From assembly GCA_022266195.1 (NCBI GenBank), contig WHVY01000010.1:1066501-1130500 (forward strand): a stretch of 64,000 nt of DNA. Reading direction: 5' to 3'. Positions 12,701 to 26,400 of the stretch are shown piece after piece (positions within the stretch are counted from its first letter, which is position 1; every line of letters begins with the position of its first letter). This stretch comes from Tetranychus cinnabarinus. Taxonomy: Eukaryota; Arthropoda; Arachnida; Trombidiformes; Tetranychidae. Both the position numbers and the translations under genes were made by a program. The notes under the pieces were generated by a model. The model worked only from the letters and a program-made list of their open reading frames with translations. It had not been told where the DNA came from and did not search any database.

Positions 12701-14571
12701 TTAAGACAAAAAACAAGTCATTTTTGTATCAGATAAGTGGTTATTTTAAGAAATATTTTTCTTTCTTGTTAATAATCATTCAACATATTCATCATACGCA
12801 TTGACTTGTTTTCATGGCATTTGATCATTTTTTCAAATAGCTTCAAGCTAAACATGTCTTGGTGGTTAATCCTGCATGGACCATGAAGATGACGATCAAG
12901 ATACAGGATGATGATGATGAGAAAGAGAGTTTTCCCTTTCTTTTTCCTTTTCTTTTTCTTGTCTTCTCAACGTCAATGACCGATTTGAAAGTCAATTCAA
13001 GATCAGTGCACTTTTTTAACGTAGTTTTGTACTGATTAGTATTTGCTGCAATTTCAACTAAAAATCTTCCTGATACAGTAAATTAAGAGATGAAGGTAAA
13101 GATGATCAGGACATCATGATGAGCCATCAACAATCAAAATAGGCATAAATGCAAGTTAAATTTTACTTAGTTAAAATTAACTTGGAAAATTTGATATTCA
13201 AAAAGATGAAACTTCCTTTTCCTGACTTTTTTCTGAATCATTTTTTAAATTAAAGATCAATAGTTGATCATCAAATTGATGGGTAACAAGGTAAGATATG
13301 ATGAATGAAATGAAAAAAACCAAAATTCATGATTAAACCGGGCAAAATACATGATGGTTGAATTAGGCAAACAAAAATACTCAAGTATTGAATGTAGCTT
13401 TTTTTCCGGGTTAGGAAAACATTTCTTTGAAAAACTCTGGTAAACCATTGTTATTACCCTTACTTAACGTGATTGTATGCGTTTAAATTTAATGTTAATA
13501 TTAGCTTTTTGATCAACACCATAACCATAACCATCATCATCAGTAACCTTAATATTTGATTTCTTTTTGATAGACTGCGGAAGAAACCAAAGAGATTGGA
13601 CAAAATAATGATGATAATAATTTTCATCATCCAAATGATTCTGTAACAATTGAAGTAAACGTGTAAACAAGTAAATACGCACACGCATCATCAGTCGGCT
13701 GATTGTTGATTGAATGGCGTGAGAGACCAAATCAACAACAATTGACTCTAATTTTGGGTTCACAACCACAATATTTTTCTCACATTTTCATCTTTTTCCA
13801 TTTCATTTCTTCTTCCTTGCTGTTCACACCAATTCAGGAAATTAATGAAATATTTAGTGAAATCAAAGAATCAATGGAACCACAGAGAATCGTAAACTTG
13901 AACCCTTTTCGCTCTTTAATCAAACAAGAGCAATTTCGTAAGCATTAAATCATTAAATTGATCATTTGATCACACAATTTTGTTTTTAAATTAACCAGCA
14001 AAAACAAAATGCACAAAGTACGAGTTGAATCCAAAACTGGATCAATCCATCTCTAGTCATATTGAGTGCTTTTAAACAGTAAGTACACTTTGTTAAATGA
14101 TTGAAAACCTTTATTCGGTACAACACAATTGGTTAATAGCTGGATAGGATACAAATTAAAGGTTAATCATGATTGGTATAAGTTGAAATCAGTAAATAGT
14201 GTTTCAGACAATGGTTAGAACATCAAGATGAGACAAGGGCAATTTCAATTTTAGCAAAACAATGCTAATGCAATTGTTTATTGGCCAAAATTGACTTGAC
14301 AATATAATCAAAGGTTAATCATAATAGTTTGTTGTTGATGTCAAGAGCATAAACGATTATTAATTTAACAATTAAATATTAAGGATTTAGAAGAGTTAAA
14401 ACCTTATTATGATAAAAGTGAGAAGATAATGTAAGATAAGCAGTAATTGTATTACCTGGGCAGTCCCATGATGTATTTAAAATGCTTACCTGATCGACGA
14501 ACTGCCAGAGACAGTCTTGTAAAGCATAGTAAAGTGTTTATCAACACAATTATAATTGATTTAACAATCAT
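9745..14571 (-). CDS. ZP-domain transmembrane protein (five exons)
   Basis: Exons 14571-14490, 12308-11775, 10722-10641, 10569-10407 and 10284-9745 join in frame with GT/AG borders, giving 466 residues. Exon 1 encodes a signal peptide (IIIVLINTLLCF core). Exon 2 carries the ZP-N half (VACSRTNLMTTI, then GIVYAKGFSQEC, and a conserved VRCAP-type end). Exons 3-5 carry the ZP-C half, with the typical RCFAHD, LTDEDGC and a cysteine-rich end (IQCTVVVCNTTCP, then FECQ). Dibasic sites in a basic linker (VRRKP, TERREK) could serve as the cleavage region. A transmembrane segment lies near residues 392-415, followed by a short cytoplasmic tail. ZP proteins of arthropods polymerise in apical extracellular matrix and shape cuticle; that role is inferred from the family. 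Intron 1 is 2.2 kb and intron 2 about 1.05 kb; the others are short. Which ZP subgroup it belongs to cannot be told by eye. Confidence 0.9.
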
Positions 14572-15313
14572 GATGAAAGTGTTAACAAACAATTGATTGC
14601 AATGTTGAGTGTTACAAAAGTTAATTTGTATTTTCTTTCGAGTCTTTGTAAAGTTTAAAAATCCGTATCAATATCAGGAAAACAAATCAGTTCACATGTA
14701 AATCAAAGATTGTATCCCAAAAGTTACATAAAGTTGATAGATCAGTTGATTTGAGTGTTTCAATAGAAAGGGTATGAAAATAATTAGGGAATACTCAAGG
14801 GGTTAAACTAAATATGGAAAGAAAGGTTAAGTTGAATTTAGTTGATTGGAATCATCATGACAAGGATGAGAGTAAAGTCAATGATGATCTTGGATACAGT
14901 TTAACGGGTATAAAATATATTATGTAAAAAATAAAAATAGCAAATATTTCAAAATCCTTTGAACATGTAATTGAGAAGATGGTTAAGAGTTGAACTTGAA
15001 CCAGATGAAGATTGAAACATGTAAAAAGGCAAAATTTTGAAAAGTAAAATGAAGATAAAATAATGACAAGATTTTCAAGTCTCTTCTAGAATCAGTTCAC
15101 AGGTTTTATTTCAAAATGATTTGGTTTTTAGAAGCAAAATTGCAACTTTCATGCTGAGACACAACTGAATGATTGAGTAAAAATCCCAGGTAACCAGTAG
15201 AGTGAGAAAGGTTAAGTTTAGGTGAGAGAAGGAAAGGAGCAAAGAAAGATGGAGGGAGAGAGGAAGAAAGAGGGGCGAGAAAAGATGATCAGGAAAGATG
15301 ACACTGGTTAAAT
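14572..15313. other. intergenic, between ZP promoter and NonA 3' end
   Basis: Contains the upstream region of the minus-strand ZP gene and the 3' flank of the NonA-type gene. There is a purine-rich run of GAGA/GGGAGAGAGG type near 15225-15290. No exon is seen. Confidence 0.4.
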
Positions 15314-17051
15314 CTAAAAACGTCTACGCTTATTTTGGCCTTGATTGGGTTTTCTATCAAAGCGTCCGGGAACTCCGTACGGGCCAGGATCCCCTCCCAT
15401 CGGGCCCATAGGGCCATGGGGACCTAAAGGACCTCCTGGTCCAGTCATTTCTGGGTCAAACTATAATTTGATGTTGACATTCATTTTTTTGTTTTGTCAT
15501 AAAGTTCAATTGCACAAAAGAGAAACACAAAAGAGAGTGATATTTGAATAAGTATACAGAAGCACAATACCGGCAAGTAATCAAGAAATGATAAAAAATG
15601 GATTCTTAAAAATGATACACCTATATACAGAAAACCTTTTCAACGAAAATCAAAGAAAAATCAAAGTTTAAATCTTAAAAAATGACACTTACCCCGAGAT
15701 TATTCTGGAACGGTCCTGGTCCTGGATGTCCCATTTGATTGCCCATACCTGGACCATGGCCACGATCATTGATTCTACCTCCTGGGAATAAAGGTGGAGG
15801 TGGACCAGGTTCAGGACCATTGCCTAAGCCTGAGACAACTCGCAAAGATTGTTCCTGTCTGTCAAGTATATCTTGTAACTGGTTGGCCTTTGATCGAAGT
15901 TCATTCTCTTGGTGTCTTAGATGATTGAAATCTTGTTTCCTGTGATGCTGAAGAAGCTCATCAGTTTGTTGTCGCATTAACATTTCCTGACGATGTCTTT
16001 CTTCCTCTCGTCTACGATCATCTTCTAATCTACTGGAGCGAGATTGAGAGAACTGATTAGCACGATCTTCCATGGCTCGTAACTGTTCCCGTAGCATATT
16101 GGTCTGATGTTCAACACGACAGTATTCCATCTGTTCTTGAAGTAATTGGCGATCTTCTCGGATTTCTGCTTCTAATCTTTCTCTTTTCTGTTTCTCTATA
16201 TCAAATAAATGCTTCCATCGCATAGCAAATTCATACTCAAATGTACCTGGCTGAGCAAATCTTGGCCCTACCTCTCGTTCAGTCATAAAATCAGGAGCGT
16301 TTCGGTTAACGTGTTTTTCTTGAAAACCGTCGTCTTCATCTTTTTGGTCAAATGGTTCTACATCTACAGGAGTAGGTATAGCGGTCAAGAGGAAACATTC
16401 CTGAGAACATTTTTTCAAAGCATTTTGGGCTGATGACTTTCGAGCAAATTCAACTATTCCTTCTCCAGTGCTTCTACCACGGTCATCACTGATGACAACA
16501 GCCCTTTCAACTTCACCAAAATAAGCGAATGAGAACTCTAGAAGCTCATTAGTGACCATAGGAGAAAGATTTTTAACTCTTATAGCGGCAGCATGGGCAG
16601 CTAATCGAACCCTTAATTGTCTTCCTTCATAGTCATTGAGATCAAGAGCATCCCGGGCAGCTTCAGCATTAGCCCGGGTATCCATCTTGACAAAAGCAAA
16701 ACTGTTACCTTTACCAAGGAATACTTCCGCCACTTGGCCATATTTTTCAAATAATTTTTTCAATGTTTCCTCAGTAATATTGTTTGGAAGATTGGCAACA
16801 AACACTCTACATCGGCCGGTGAATTTTTTGGAATCTTTGTTTTTCTTCTGGACAGGAAGCTCATAGGTCGGAGCACCATTCAATTGAACACCAGACACTT
16901 GAGCATGAACATTATTTTGGGATTTATTATGGCCACCACCACCATGCCCTCCACCATGTCCTCCGCCATGGCCTCTATTATGTCCACCACCATGGCCTTC
17001 ACTATTTTTAGGGCGATTTGGTCTATCAGGTCTATCACCAGGAGTAGCCAT
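15314..17051 (-). CDS. nonA: DBHS-family RNA-binding protein (NonA/NONO/PSPC1 type)
   Basis: Two exons, 17051-15693 and 15460-15314, give 501 residues. The N-terminus is a Gly/His repeat (GHGGGHGGGH type, about residues 19-43). RRM1 follows at about 81-150 (CRVFVANLPNN as RNP2, GNSFAFVKM as RNP1) and RRM2 at about 156-230. Next come the NOPS segment (235-285) and a long charged coiled coil to about residue 400, then a Gly/Pro/Met-rich tail. The second exon encodes only that tail and ends in NKRRRF, the DBHS C-terminal nuclear signal, which confirms the splice. The family acts as nuclear dimers in transcription, splicing and RNA retention (Drosophila NonA; mammalian NONO, SFPQ, PSPC1). The length is close to mammalian PSPC1. 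The gene is divergent from Sec24 with about 1.46 kb between start codons. The GC-rich Gly/Pro codons create several shadow ORFs on the plus strand. Confidence 0.95.
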
Positions 17052-17196
17052 TATACGTAATAATTTAAATTGATTAAATTAGCAAAAATTTAGAAACACA
17101 CAATAAATATAACCTTTAAAAGGTAGTGTCAAAAAAACCAAAGATGAGAGGACAATTATATTTTATGAAACAAAATGTTTATTATAAAGGAAAAAG

Positions 17197-17316
17197 ATGG
17201 CTGTTCGCCTCCTTGTTGGCATGCGTGCGACCTACAAGTTTGTACAAGAAGAAGAGACTCCGATGGGTTTAATGCGCAAGGGAAATGATTTTTTCCCCTC
17301 ACACGAACTTTCTTAA
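17197..17316 (+). CDS. candidate 39-codon short ORF in the NonA-Sec24 intergenic region
   Basis: An ATG with a favourable context (A at -3, G at +4) opens a 39-residue frame beginning MAVRLLVGMRATYKF and ending at TAA 17314-17316. The stretch is clearly richer in G and C than its surroundings, which is why it stands out. It lies 145 bases upstream of the NonA start and on the opposite strand, so it could equally be 5' UTR or core promoter of either gene. The first bases (AAGATGGC) also match a YY1-type element. I recognise no homologue, and coding status is unproven. Confidence 0.2.
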   Translation: MAVRLLVGMRATYKFVQEEETPMGLMRKGNDFFPSHELS

Positions 17317-17326
17317 CCCGATCCGC

Positions 17327-17537
17327 AAATCCGCTTTGGTGCCGGATAATTGCACAAGTGGTGCTAATAATCAGAGACCCTTTCTTTTCTCTCTCTTTCT
17401 AATTAAAAATTTTGATTAAAAATTAACAAATTTAATCATTTAAACAAAATTGTTAATTATTGGAATTACAAAGAGAAAAAGAAAGTCTCTTACTACTAGC
17501 ACCACTTGTGAAATTATCCGGCAACAAACCGGATTTT
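17327..17537. repeat. imperfect fold-back repeat, about 70-bp arms
   Basis: The left arm (about 17327-17399) and right arm (about 17468-17537) are reverse complements over most of their length. Shared words include GCCGGATAATT, CACAAGTGGTGCTA, AGAGAC and a pyrimidine tract. They flank an AT-rich centre of about 68 bases. No clear target-site duplication was found at the ends, so this may be an old MITE or a palindromic promoter structure. It lies in the NonA-Sec24 divergent region, upstream of NonA. Confidence 0.75.
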
Positions 17538-18509
17538 TATTAACCGCAGTCTCTTCTTTACTCTTTGAATTTGTATCTGGCTCGTTAGATTTATTAATAT
17601 GTTATCAATTAACAGATTTTACAATTAACGTTGGAGAGAAGGGCAGTTGAAAGGGTTACAATTTGCAAAGTGTTTCTTGTCCTTATTGGTATTAAAAATT
17701 AAGTGATGACAAATTTAATTTACACATTTCTTGCAAGCAGTATTTGACTTGACAAGCTTCATCATCAAATTGTTTCAATGAATCTAATCTGGAAGCTTGA
17801 AAATTGATGAGATTTCATTTGAATATATGCAATATTGAAACAGCTGAAAATGAGCCTAATTGTTCAAGTTGATTTAATTAACACCCATGAATACCGGTAT
17901 TTAAAGTTAATCAATTAATCGAACCGGCATCAAGAGTTGAATCAGAATTTAGTTTATTTCATATGTAACTAATAGAAACAAAACTCCACCTAAACATCGA
18001 TAGTATTTATCTTGATTGGTTCTCAGAATTAAAATCCTAATTAACGTATTTAAATAAATATTCTTGAAATCAAATTACAAGTAAAATAGCAGCCTCTGAA
18101 TGAAAGTTAAAAGATGAAATCAAAAAAATGACAATCTGGTGGATTAACAAATTGGTTTGTTGGATGTAGGACACAGGCTTATATAATGCAAGAATGAATG
18201 CAACGCTGAATTGTTTTAAATGTAGATTAGTTTTTGAGAGTAAACTGAGTTCTGGTTTCGTATTCTAATGATTAATTTAATTGTTGGCTGATGTTTACGG
18301 TTTAATTGCAATACAAAATGGATTTTAAGCCTTAAATTTTATTTTAAGGCTCAGTTTTCGATTGTATCGATACATCATCGAATGAATCATCGGTTTTATC
18401 ATATCGGCTATCAATACTATTGAGCCAACTGTATCATTAGTTGCTATTGATGAACATGTAGACATTTATAAATTTTGTTTGATTTTGTTTTCTTACTTCA
18501 TCATCAAAT
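17538..18509. other. Sec24 upstream region
   Basis: No exon was supported between the fold-back repeat and the Sec24 start codon. One perfect TATCGATA (DRE-like) motif lies at 18365-18372, about 145 bases before the ATG. It is the only copy I found outside the 61-kb cluster. A non-coding first exon of Sec24 may lie here. Confidence 0.4.
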
Positions 18510-21500
18510 ATGGTTCAACAAATGGTACAACAATTTGGCTCCATGTCGGTCCAGAATAATTGGTCTTCATTATGGGGTCAAGAAGGAGTCAATTTATTAG
18601 CAGATCGTAATATTAAAACTAAAACGGTTGATATTGTACCTGGACAGGATACTCGTGATTGTAACAGAAATGTTATGAGATCAACATTACAAAAGGTGCC
18701 AGAAACCGCATCTTTATTGCAAAAATCACGATTACCATTTGGTCTTTTAATCCATCCTTTTTGTGATTATGAGGTATGTTTACAAATCAACCGTAAATTT
18801 ATTAGTAAAATGTATACCGTTGAACCTCTTTCATACACTTATACCGGCCGTTTTCTCGCGGATCTTTTTTTCTCATCTTCTTTCAGAATATCCCGATTAT
18901 CCAGGATCGAACTATTGTTCGTTGTCGAAATTGCCGAACTTACTTGAATCCATTTGTTCGTCTGTTGGATCAAAGAAGATGGCAATGTAACATTTGTCAC
19001 CGTGTTAATGATTGTAAGCTTTTTGTATTTCTTGTCTGTCAAATTGTCTTTTCTCAGTAAATTTATGCTAATTTTTTTTTAATTTTATTCCTTTCAGTGC
19101 CCGATGATTTTTTAGTAGATCCGGTTACTCATAAATTAATAAACTACCCTCTAGACCAGCCTGAATTGTCTCATGCTACCGTTGAATTTGTTGCATCTGT
19201 TGAATATATGGTTAGACCACCGCAACCTGCAGCCTATTTGTTTGTTTTTGATTGTTCTGCACACGCATTCCATCTTGGATATCTTCCAGTCATGGCAGAT
19301 ACCATATATTCTTGCTTAAATTCGATACCGGGAGACACTAGAACTATGATAGGTTTCATTGGGTTTGACTCTCGAATTCATTTCTTCAATTTAGGAGACA
19401 AGAAGCCCCAACATATGATTATGCCGGATATCAAAGGTAATTTAAAACTTATATGATTTTAGAAGATTTAAATTGGATTCTAATCTTGTTTCTTGTTTTA
19501 GATGTATTCATACCTTCTCCTGAGAGCCTTTTAGTCAATCTACACTCCAAACGTCCAGTCATTGAACATTTCCTTTATAAAACTTTGAAAGAACTATTTA
19601 ACCATGATGGTGTCTCTCAACCTGTGGCAGTTGATTCCGGGTCAGCAATGGGTTCTGCTTTGACTGCAGCTTATGAAGTAATCTCTTCAATCGGTGGTCG
19701 TATAACGGTAATTCAAGCAACTTTACCTAGTTTAGGACCAGATGGATCCGTATTAGCTAATCGAGAAGATCCTAATAATCGTGCATCTAATAGTAGTAAT
19801 ACAGCTCAATTGACTCCATTATTAAACCCAGCAACCGATTTTTATAAAAAATTAGCTCTAGATTGCTCTGAACATCACGTAGCCGTTGATCTGTTTAACT
19901 TGAGTCCGACCTTTTCTGATCTTGCAACAGTCGGACAGGTAGCTAAAGTTAGTGGAGGATCAGTCTTCTATTATGGAGCAACTGGAGCTAATATGGCCAC
20001 AAATCCTGGACGTGTTTTAGCCCGATTCTCTACTGATTTAGTACATTATTTATGTAGAAACATTGGTTTTGAAGCAGTCATGAGATTACGTTGCACTAAG
20101 GGATTGAGTATACATACGTTTCATGGCAACTTCTTTGTGCGATCAACAGATTTAATATCATTACCTAATTGTAACCCAGATAACGGTTATGCCATGCAAA
20201 TATCAATAGATGAAGATTTTAAAGATTTTAATTCAGTTTGCTTTCAAGCGGCTGTTCTTTACACCAACCCAGCTGGTGAAAGACGAATACGAGTGCACAC
20301 TCTTAATCTGCCAATAGTTTCTACTCTTAGTGATGTTATCAATTTTGCTGATCAAGAAGCTATCACTGCCATGTTGTGCAAAATGGGTAAGTTAATCAAT
20401 TATTGTTCATTTCATATGAAAAATATCTTCTGTTATCATTCCAAATATTTTAGAAAATATTTATTTTGCACATTAATTAGTTTCATTGAAAATAACAGTA
20501 AATCAAAACAGTATCTTCATTAGGTAAATAATGTTCAGTTTCAAATCATGAACTTATTCAACACGAGACGTGTCTTTTGTAACTGATTACAAAAGATTGA
20601 ATGTGAATCTTGCTAATTTTTGGCGCCATCTATTGAAAAATCTATATGCAATGATAAATTGTTATATAAATTTTGGATAAATTAATTTAGGAATAAATTA
20701 TCTTGATAAGCTTAAAACATGAATATAGAGTTTCCGCCGAGTATGCAAAATCAAATCACAAAAAAACACTTTCCGTATTGACATTTATTGAAACATTTTT
20801 TAAAGCAAGCTTTCGTAGAATCTGATTTTGCTTCATTTCCAAATTAATGAATTTTTTCATTTCGATTAGCACAGAATGTGAATAGATAGAGCATGATAAG
20901 TCACCATGCTCATAAATATAAATCATTTTACTTGTATTTTAGTATCAATTATTTACTTGTTTAATACACTACATTAATACACTCTGAAGATATGCTCTGA
21001 CATACGAATTGACAAGTTTCAAAGTTTATCAAACCTCAAATCTAATATCAACTATTTATCTTCTCTTTCAAAGCTGTTGATCGTAGCATGAGCTCAAATA
21101 TTTCTGACGCTCGAGAAGCAATGATTAACGCGATTTTGGATCTTCTATCAACATATCGAAATGTTGCTCCTTACGAAGCATCTTATGGCCTTACAACATC
21201 ATATTCAACTCGATTATTACCTCTTTACATTTCAGCTCTTCTAAAACATGTAAGTATCTTATTAATTTTTAATCAACTTGAATTTATGAATCAATATTTC
21301 CAAAAATTTAGCGCTAATGTAAAACATTTTATTTTCTAGACGGCCTTCAGAGTAGGTATTTCAACCAAGATTGATGAAAGAGTTTATGCCATGGAAAGGT
21401 TGAAATCTTTGCCAATCTGTCATATTACAACGTATATTTATCCAGATCTGTATCCAGTTCATACTGAATTCAATCCATTTGCTGGAGAATACCCGAAACC

Positions 21501-22074
21501 GGTTCAACTTTCATTTGCCAATGTAGACAGAAACGGAGTTTATTTATTGGATACTTATGAGTGTATTTACCTTTATATTTGTAAATCTGTTAATCATCAA
21601 TGGTTATCTGATGTTTTTGGTGTTACTCAATGGGCCAAAATACCCGATGATGGAGACTATTACAGTGACGGAGGCGATCCTAAAGTTAGTAAAACATCAA
21701 GATATTCAACTCATCACAATCTACACAATGATTCGTCCAATAGACTCCCAGCAACACCAACATCTGTTACACCTTTACCTAGGCTTGATAATCCAACGTC
21801 TATGCGACTAAACGCTTTCATAGATTATCTTATGTCCAGCCGACCATTGATGCCTCATTTCTTCCTATTAAGGTACGATCTATTAATTTAGATTTCATTT
21901 TTTTGACTGTCAAATGTTCGAATTCATCTAACCTTTCTTTTCTTTCCAATTTTCAACAGGGAGGATAGTCGTTTAAGGTACTCATTCCTTCAGTATATGT
22001 ACGATGATAGGAGTGAATCAGCGTTTAGTTATTATGAATTCTTACAACATCTACAATCACAATTAAAAGGATAA
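18510..22074 (+). CDS. Sec24AB: COPII coat subunit Sec24 (A/B type, seven exons)
   Basis: Exons 18510-18773, 18887-19013, 19098-19436, 19502-20386, 21074-21249, 21340-21872 and 21960-22074 join in frame to 812 residues. Sec24 selects cargo for COPII vesicles at ER exit sites as a dimer with Sec23. The N-terminus has the WGQEGVNLLADRNI segment. The zinc finger (C101, C104, C122, C125) sits in VRCRNCRTYLNPFVRLLDQR, which is closest to the A/B subclass. The trunk begins at PPQPAAYLFVFDCSAH and is followed by beta-sandwich, helical and gelsolin-like regions (ending YYEFLQHLQSQLKG). The protein lacks the long Pro/Gln-rich N-terminal extension of many animal Sec24s. The ATG at 18510 is the first good start, but an unseen upstream exon cannot be excluded. 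Intron 4 (687 bp) is much longer than the rest and contains a small perfect hairpin near 20574-20595. Confidence 0.96.
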
Positions 22075-23464
22075 ACGAATTAATAATTAAATCCAATTAA
22101 TCCATAATTTGATCAAAACTAGAAGAAACAAATAAATAATTGATTTAGTTGAAAAGTTGGATAACAATTGAACCAAATTGGAATTGAAATTGATCACATT
22201 TTGGAAAGCTTCACTTTTTTTCCTACTTTGATTGCAATAATTTTTTCTAATTGATTTTTTTCAAAATTTTATTTTAAGTTATATTGATAATTGAAAATCT
22301 TGAATGCGAATTTTTAAGGCACAGCGATCTTGTAAAACAATTGAAATGGTATTCAGAGGATAAATATTTATTAATCAACTTGGCTAATCAACATAAACAT
22401 GACCATTGAAAACAAGTTAATTTTAAAGTCATCAATTTTATCAAATACTGTTAATAACCTTTTTTTAAAGCTCTCTATTTTTGAGCTCTAATTGATAAAA
22501 GCAAATTGTTCTTATGAAGAGTTATTTAGATTAAAATAATTGAAGAGCTTAAAGATGATATGTGTTGAATTAAGTTGTGTGATTTTTACAAGTAACATAA
22601 TTATTGACCATTAGATCATCAATTTGCTGAAACCAATCATTATTTTAACAATCTAATAAACTTTTTCACTTTTGCTGCTCAAAATCTCAATCAATTGTCC
22701 AAAAAGATGTCACCTCGTAATTATAATGGTAACAATCAAACTGAAATGAATAGATGATGACCAAAAGAGGCTTAAATTGTGGTCATATAGGATCGCGCTG
22801 TTCATTTCCTATTTGAAAACTCGGTTGGATTGTAGCCATTAATTTGCATGTTTCAAACTACATTTGAATAGATTTAATAATTACCATTAAAGTATAATGT
22901 ACTTGAATTTTGAAAAGACCTTAAAAAATGAATAGGAATTAATGTTATTGAAAAAAGCAAAAAAGTGAAAGGTTCAGACATACTCTGTATTGCTCGGTGT
23001 AAGTGTTTGTATTGGTTTTAACTTGACAGGGAAACTCACAAGAATCAGAAGCAGGAAGAAAACACAACAAAAAATAGACAGACAGAAATGTTGAATAGAC
23101 AGTGAAAAAGGCAAAAAGATGGAAAAGGTATACACTGAGAGGTTGTTCTTGCGATGAAAGAATAGAGTAACTCACAAGTTACTAGACATCATCATTAGCA
23201 TCATTCTGATCAGAACACACATTGGATTCCTGTTCTTGCATTTCCTCTTCTTAACTCCTGCACCTATCCATCCGATGATCATTCTTTCAGTTTCTCTATT
23301 ACTTTTCTTGAGCTGGTTAAAATAATAATAACAATCATGGTGATAATATCAACGCTGTGGTACAGAATTGCCTCTAGCAGGTAAAAGAAAGGCAAACAAG
23401 AACCATATCAAGAAACAGAAAACAAATCTTTCAAGTGAATCCAAATTCAACGTTAATCGACACA
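22075..23464. other. intergenic, Sec24 3' flank and BMP-like gene promoter
   Basis: The first part will hold the Sec24 3' UTR. No other exon is supported; the minus ORF at 22945-23175 starts with GTG and has no motif. The region before 23465 is the likely promoter of the BMP-type gene. Confidence 0.4.
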
Positions 23465-26400
23465 ATGTTTCTAACCCTGCAACACTTAACTTTCCACATT
23501 TTAGGATCACTATTATTGTTGATTAATCAGTTAACTTTGTACAATTGTTACATTCATCTTCCTGATCGTCAAATAAACCAACAACAACAAGAACAGCAAC
23601 AATCAATGCTATCGCCATCTTCTGCATCATCAGCTAATTTCCAATCAACTTCCTATTTTAAAAACAATAACATTGACAACAATAGTACTCATAATACTCA
23701 TCTTAATGGGACCAGTGCCAATCATGATTATACGAATAAAATTTTGAAACTAATCGGAATTGGTGACCATGTTCAACGACGAACTCGCCATTTAACAACT
23801 CCACAATTTATGATTGATTTATATAAAACATTAGCTGATCCAGTGACTGGATCAATAAGACGATCAAAACCTTATCAAGCAACTACTATTTGGGCCTTCC
23901 ATCATTCAGGTAATTATATATCTTTCACTTTTAACCCGTTGTCTTTTTATTGACAACAGACAATTGAAGATTAATTTATACAATCAATAATGTCAACATG
24001 ATATCTCTATGCATGTTTAACATTTAATTAACCATTGTACATCAGTTGATAGCAAAAGCGCTCTGTTGAACTTGATATATACATTACTTGATATTGTATT
24101 TTAACAAAACCAATGTCTACAAATTATAATCATGCCATGGTTAGAATAACATTTAGTTAATGAAACAACATTAGCTATGATTATTGATGAGGTAAAGTAG
24201 CTATTTAGTTAACCAAAAAGACATAATCATTGATAACTAAATGAATATCTTAATGACAAAATAACATTACATTAGTTTATGAAAGTGTCATCGTCAGGGC
24301 AGACAAAAAGACAATATTAGGCCTCTTCCATTAATACCAACAGTTAACCAGTTTCCATATTTTAGGCTAATGATTATGTTTTACCGACAATTACAGTGTA
24401 GCATTTATTCATCGACGAATTATGTTTAGAAGATGCTTTGATTTGATTGTCGGGTAAACACAATCAAGCAAACAATTGGCAAGAAGCAGTACAAAGGTAA
24501 CCAGATTGGTTTACAATACAATTGAATGGTCAACAGTGAAAAGACAGATTTAAGATTATGGAACCGAAAAATAGTTGATATTTGAGAGTTTTTTTAATAC
24601 AAAATAATGAAACTAGGAAAAAAATGACTCAAAGTGGTTACAATTGTAAATCATTGAAATGGAAACCATCAGAGTTTTCATTTCTCAGTGAATATTGAAA
24701 CTCATGAGATGTTGAAAATGTATTCAACCAAGCATGTTACATTATACTATACAGGAACCCAAATTCAACCAGAATCAGCTGAACATTACCATCATAATAA
24801 TCATAATCATCAAGCCAACTGTATTACTTGAAAAAAATATAGTAGAGTTGATTTTCTTTTGAAATATCAACATTAAAATCTTATGTTTTTATCTGAAACA
24901 AAATGCAGCAGAAATACTTGATGACAGGATGATGATGATGTTTCACCAGATTACATTGAATCTCATCTTTTCTTCATGTGTTGATGTTTTCATGATGCCA
25001 AATGATTTGATAAAAGTCAATCATCAATCAGCCACATTGATGTAAATGTTTCAGCCTTAGTTACACTCATTATTTTATTTGTCATTTTTTCACCAGATTT
25101 TCATCAAAACCATTTACATTTCCATTTTAATGTAACACCAGACAAATTTGTGGGTAAACAGATTCTTGAAGCTGAATTTCATATATTCAAGTTGAAACCC
25201 AAACATCGATTGATTAACCAAATACATTCAAAAAGCATCAAAACTCAACTCCTTGAGGTAAGTTTACCTTCAATCAACTTTCCCATCAATCCAATGAAAC
25301 CAGTCATCACTATCAATAGTAACATGAAAATGTTTATATTGGCAAAAATGCTGACAGTCTTTTAGATTACAATTTTATTAAAATCAAGTCAACACCAGAA
25401 GAATTCAATTTTCTGGTTCAATGTTGAACCCAAAAATGTACTCTTAGTTAATGTCATTATAAAAGGCAGTATTGATGCTCATCATGAAAGTCAACATTAT
25501 TTTTACTTGCAAACCTTTTAACCATAACTATCATCAACATCAACATCATCAAAATTTAAGCTGATTCAAGCTGAAAACATTTTTTATCAAACAGCAACAT
25601 TCATATCAATCTACCAATAATGATATAAAGTAAAGCAAAAAGTAATGATAAAGCATAATATAATAACATATAAAACAATATTCAAAAGCCTTAAGGATAT
25701 GTTGTTGTTGTTTTTCATGTGTTTTTCATTTTCATTGTCTGAATAAAATACAAGAAAAAAAAGTAATGAATGTCATTATCGATTCAGTCCTTTTCAACAA
25801 ATGAAATAAACATGGAGTTAAACATTTAACTCAATCATAATGATAACACTAATGATTCCATGATGATCAACTTAATTGTCTTTCACATTTTTCACATTAA
25901 TCTGGTTAAAGGTTTCCCTAAAAAATGGTGTAAATTGGTAGCTTCACTTAACCCAATCGGTCAATTTTACCATAGTCACTATTAAGCAACGTCTTAATGT
26001 ATCTAAAACAATAAAAAATCAAAGATACCTAAAAATTGAGATAAGTGAAACCCTTTTTGGGTTAAGAGCAGCCAATGTATTACAAAATGTTAACCAGAAA
26101 AACTGCAAAAAACTGGTTCTTTTGTTTTTTCTGGTTACACCTCAACTTTATTGATTACTGTCAGGATTAACGTTAATTAGCTCTAGTTTTAATATTTCAA
26201 GTTAGACTCTTCAATTAATATTCATTTTCAAAAGCAACTCCAAACCTGAATTTTTTTAATTTCAGGTTTTTTTGGTCAATTTTTCAGTAAATTCATGATT
26301 CTAATGAGCTTTTCGTTATAACTCTTGAAATATTGATATTAGATTGAAATTGATTTCATTTTAACGCTGTTCTCTTGATCTTAATTTGCTTCTTATTGTT

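Noticed and set aside
13464..13769. 101-codon minus-strand ORF inside ZP intron 1
   Set aside because: It starts with GTG, has no motif, and overlaps another ORF in a different frame; the ZP exons splice in frame without it.
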